Positions 62,448 to 64,000 of a DNA stretch of 64,000 bases are shown here, piece by piece; position 1 is the stretch's first letter, and every line of letters begins with the position of its first letter. A program made the translations under genes and the position numbers. The notes beneath the pieces were generated by a model. That model was not told where the DNA came from. It was given only the letters and a program-made list of their open reading frames with translations, and made no database searches. Origin of the DNA: an uncultured Kordia sp. Lineage in GTDB: Bacteria > Bacteroidota > Bacteroidia > Flavobacteriales > Flavobacteriaceae. The stretch is taken from assembly GCF_947489565.1 (NCBI RefSeq), contig NZ_CANLEA010000001.1, forward strand, positions 186,001 through 250,000, in the 5' to 3' direction.

Positions 62448-63740
62448 TTAGCGATTCATCAAATCTTCAATTTCATCAGCTTCAATAGGAATATTACGCA
62501 TCAAGTTAAATGGTTCGCCAGTTTCTTGAATTACTACGTCATCTTCTAAGCGAATTCCGAAACCTTCATCAGGAAGATAAATTCCCGGTTCTACAGTAAA
62601 TACCATGTTTTTGACCATTGGTTCCGTTAAGATTCCGTAATCATGCGTATCCAATCCGATATGATGCGAAGTTCCATGCATAAAGTATTTTTTGTACGCT
62701 GGCCAATCTGGATCTTCATTTTGTACATCTGCTTTGTCAAGCAAACCTAAACCTAGCAATTCAGACGTCATGATTTTTCCAACTTCTACGTGGTAATCTG
62801 CCCAAATAGTTCCCGGAACTAACATTTTTGTCGCTTCGTCTTTTACGCGATTTACAGCATTATAGACTGCTTTTTGACGCTCAGAAAAACGACCAGAAAC
62901 TGGAATAGCACGTGTCATATCGCTTGCATAATTAGCATATTCTGCACCAACATCCATTAAAATTACATCGCCAGCTTTGCATTGCTGATTGTTCTCAATA
63001 TAGTGCAATACATTTGCGTTATTTCCAGAAGCTACAATCGGAGTATAGGCAAACTTTTTTGAGCGATTTCGTAAAAATTCATGCATCAATTCCGCTTCAA
63101 TTTCATATTCCCAAACACCTGGCTTTACAAAGCTTAACAATCTGCGGAACCCTTTTTCGGTAATATCACAAGCTTGTTGCATTAAATCCAATTCAATCTG
63201 GTCTTTTACAGAACGCAAACGCTGTAAAATTGGATTACTCTTGGCAACACTGTGAGCAGGATATTTGTCTTTCAACCATTTTGTAAAACGGTCTTCACGA
63301 GTTTCTGTTTCTACGTTTGCACGGTAATGTTCGTTGGTGTTGATATACACGGTATCACATTGCGTCATGATTTCAAACATGATTTTTTCTAGGTCTTGCA
63401 ACCAATACACCGTTTTAATTCCAGAGGTTGCTAATGCGGCTTCTTTCGTTAACTTTTCACCTTCCCAAATGGCAATATGTTCGTTGGTTTCCTTTAAAAA
63501 TAAAATCTCGCGATGCTTTTCTTTAGGGCAATCTGGAAATAATACCAAAATACTTTCTTCCTGATCTACGCCACTGAGATAAAAAATGTCTCTATGTTGC
63601 TCAAAAGGCATCGTGCTATCTGCACTAATTGGATAAATATCATTCGAATTAAACACAGCCAAACTACTTGGTTTCATCTGTGCCATAAAGTTTTTTCTAT
63701 TCTTGATAAATAAGTTGCGATCTATTGGATGGTATTTCAT
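62448..63740 (-). CDS. aminopeptidase P family (Xaa-Pro) metallopeptidase
   Basis: A 430-residue M24B peptidase that removes N-terminal residues before Pro. N-terminal domain (about 1-170), then the pita-bread catalytic domain with metal ligands in MDVGAEYANYASDMTRAIP, HGTSHHIGLDTHD, VFTVEPGIYLP and GFGIRLEDDVVI. Length matches PepP. Monocistronic here. Confidence 0.94.
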   Translation of the reverse strand: MKYHPIDRNLFIKNRKNFMAQMKPSSLAVFNSNDIYPISADSTMPFEQHRDIFYLSGVDQEESILVLFPDCPKEKHREILFLKETNEHIAIWEGEKLTKEAALATSGIKTVYWLQDLEKIMFEIMTQCDTVYINTNEHYRANVETETREDRFTKWLKDKYPAHSVAKSNPILQRLRSVKDQIELDLMQQACDITEKGFRRLLSFVKPGVWEYEIEAELMHEFLRNRSKKFAYTPIVASGNNANVLHYIENNQQCKAGDVILMDVGAEYANYASDMTRAIPVSGRFSERQKAVYNAVNRVKDEATKMLVPGTIWADYHVEVGKIMTSELLGLGLLDKADVQNEDPDWPAYKKYFMHGTSHHIGLDTHDYGILTEPMVKNMVFTVEPGIYLPDEGFGIRLEDDVVIQETGEPFNLMRNIPIEADEIEDLMNR

Positions 63741-63868
63741 TTTGGTAATTTTAATTGATTTACCTCAAAAATAATCAAACCAAAAAGGAATCAAGTAGCC
63801 AAATGGCGTTTTTTTTGATTTGAAGATGTATCAATATGGTAATTTGGAAATGTAGTTATTTATATCTT

Positions 63869-64000
63869 TTATAGTGGTAATGTATACTCTGTAAAAGTTA
63901 TTTTTATCATTAAGAAACACATCGCCGAAATCACTAAGACAATCATAATTAACATAGCTAGTCTAATTTTTGTAGGCGTTTCTTTATATTCTTTATAAAA
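63869..64000 (-). CDS. partial membrane protein at the right edge (3' end)
   Basis: A minus-strand frame open from the window edge to TAA at 63869: FYKEYKETPTKIRLAMLIMI, then VLVISAMCFLMIKITFTEYT, LPL. One clear transmembrane helix near the C-terminus. No family can be named from 43 residues. Confidence 0.45.
   Translation of the reverse strand, partial: FYKEYKETPTKIRLAMLIMIVLVISAMCFLMIKITFTEYTLPL

Noticed and set aside
1-64000. tRNA, rRNA, origin or IS transposase genes
   Set aside because: I looked for typical tRNA arms, rRNA segments and transposase motifs in the gaps and found none that I could support by reading.

Overview
The window looks like chromosomal DNA of a marine member of the Flavobacteriaceae (Kordia or a close relative is my guess; I cannot verify the genus). 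Reasons: low GC, promoters of the Bacteroidetes type (TTG ... TAnnTTTG), type IX secretion (T9SS) C-terminal sorting domains, a PorP/SprF-OmpA gliding cluster, an operon-encoded SUF system, and little Shine-Dalgarno signal.

Layout. 0.1-6.3 kb: a DUF5916 outer-membrane protein divergent from a histidine kinase/OmpR-type regulator operon that ends in a coiled-coil secreted protein; the shared intergenic region holds GTTAA boxes at 11-bp spacing. 6.3-8.9 kb: a small GG-leader peptide gene, hflX and an EEP-family phosphatase/nuclease. 8.9-16.1 kb: a giant CUB/FN3-repeat adhesin with a gliding-type C-terminus, PorP/SprF and an OmpA/PD40 protein. 16.2-19.9 kb: a three-gene operon, a small protein ending in Gly-Gly, a DUF4132 protein and an E1-like (ThiF/MoeB) adenylating enzyme. 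20-24 kb: a PD40 protein, a LuxR-type regulator, two cysteine-rich GG-leader peptides (one a CPIDT-repeat peptide) and a beta-lactamase-fold hydrolase. 24.4-26.5 kb: a DUF2589 three-gene cassette. 26.6-31.5 kb: the suf operon (A-type carrier, sufB, lipoprotein, sufC, sufD) carrying an inserted, frameshifted four-helix-bundle gene with inverted-repeat ends. 32-44 kb: LamG/T9SS protein, MauG-type peroxidase, aroE-like gene, another Cys-rich leader peptide, two LuxR-type two-component systems and cell-surface proteins. 44-49 kb: MbnP, a repeat lipoprotein and two LVIVD 'choice-of-anchor B' paralogs. 49-53.4 kb: thiL, small proteins, a hydrolase and brnQ. 53.5-55.2 kb: an AbiH defence gene among repeats. 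55.2-62.3 kb: AraC regulator, AhpD-like protein, NTF2-like protein, cupredoxin, M43 protease, a degenerate GyrB-like protein and several gene relics. 62.4-64 kb: an aminopeptidase P and a partial membrane protein.

Most notable: (1) the GG-protein/DUF4132/E1 operon, which has the composition of a ubiquitin-like conjugation or sulfur-carrier module; (2) four orphan RiPP-like precursors with no modifying enzyme in the window; (3) a palindrome, ACTACA-N3-TGTAGT, centred near -45 both at the promoter of one precursor and at the promoter of the adjacent two-component system; (4) several decayed gene copies that can still be aligned by eye to their intact neighbours.
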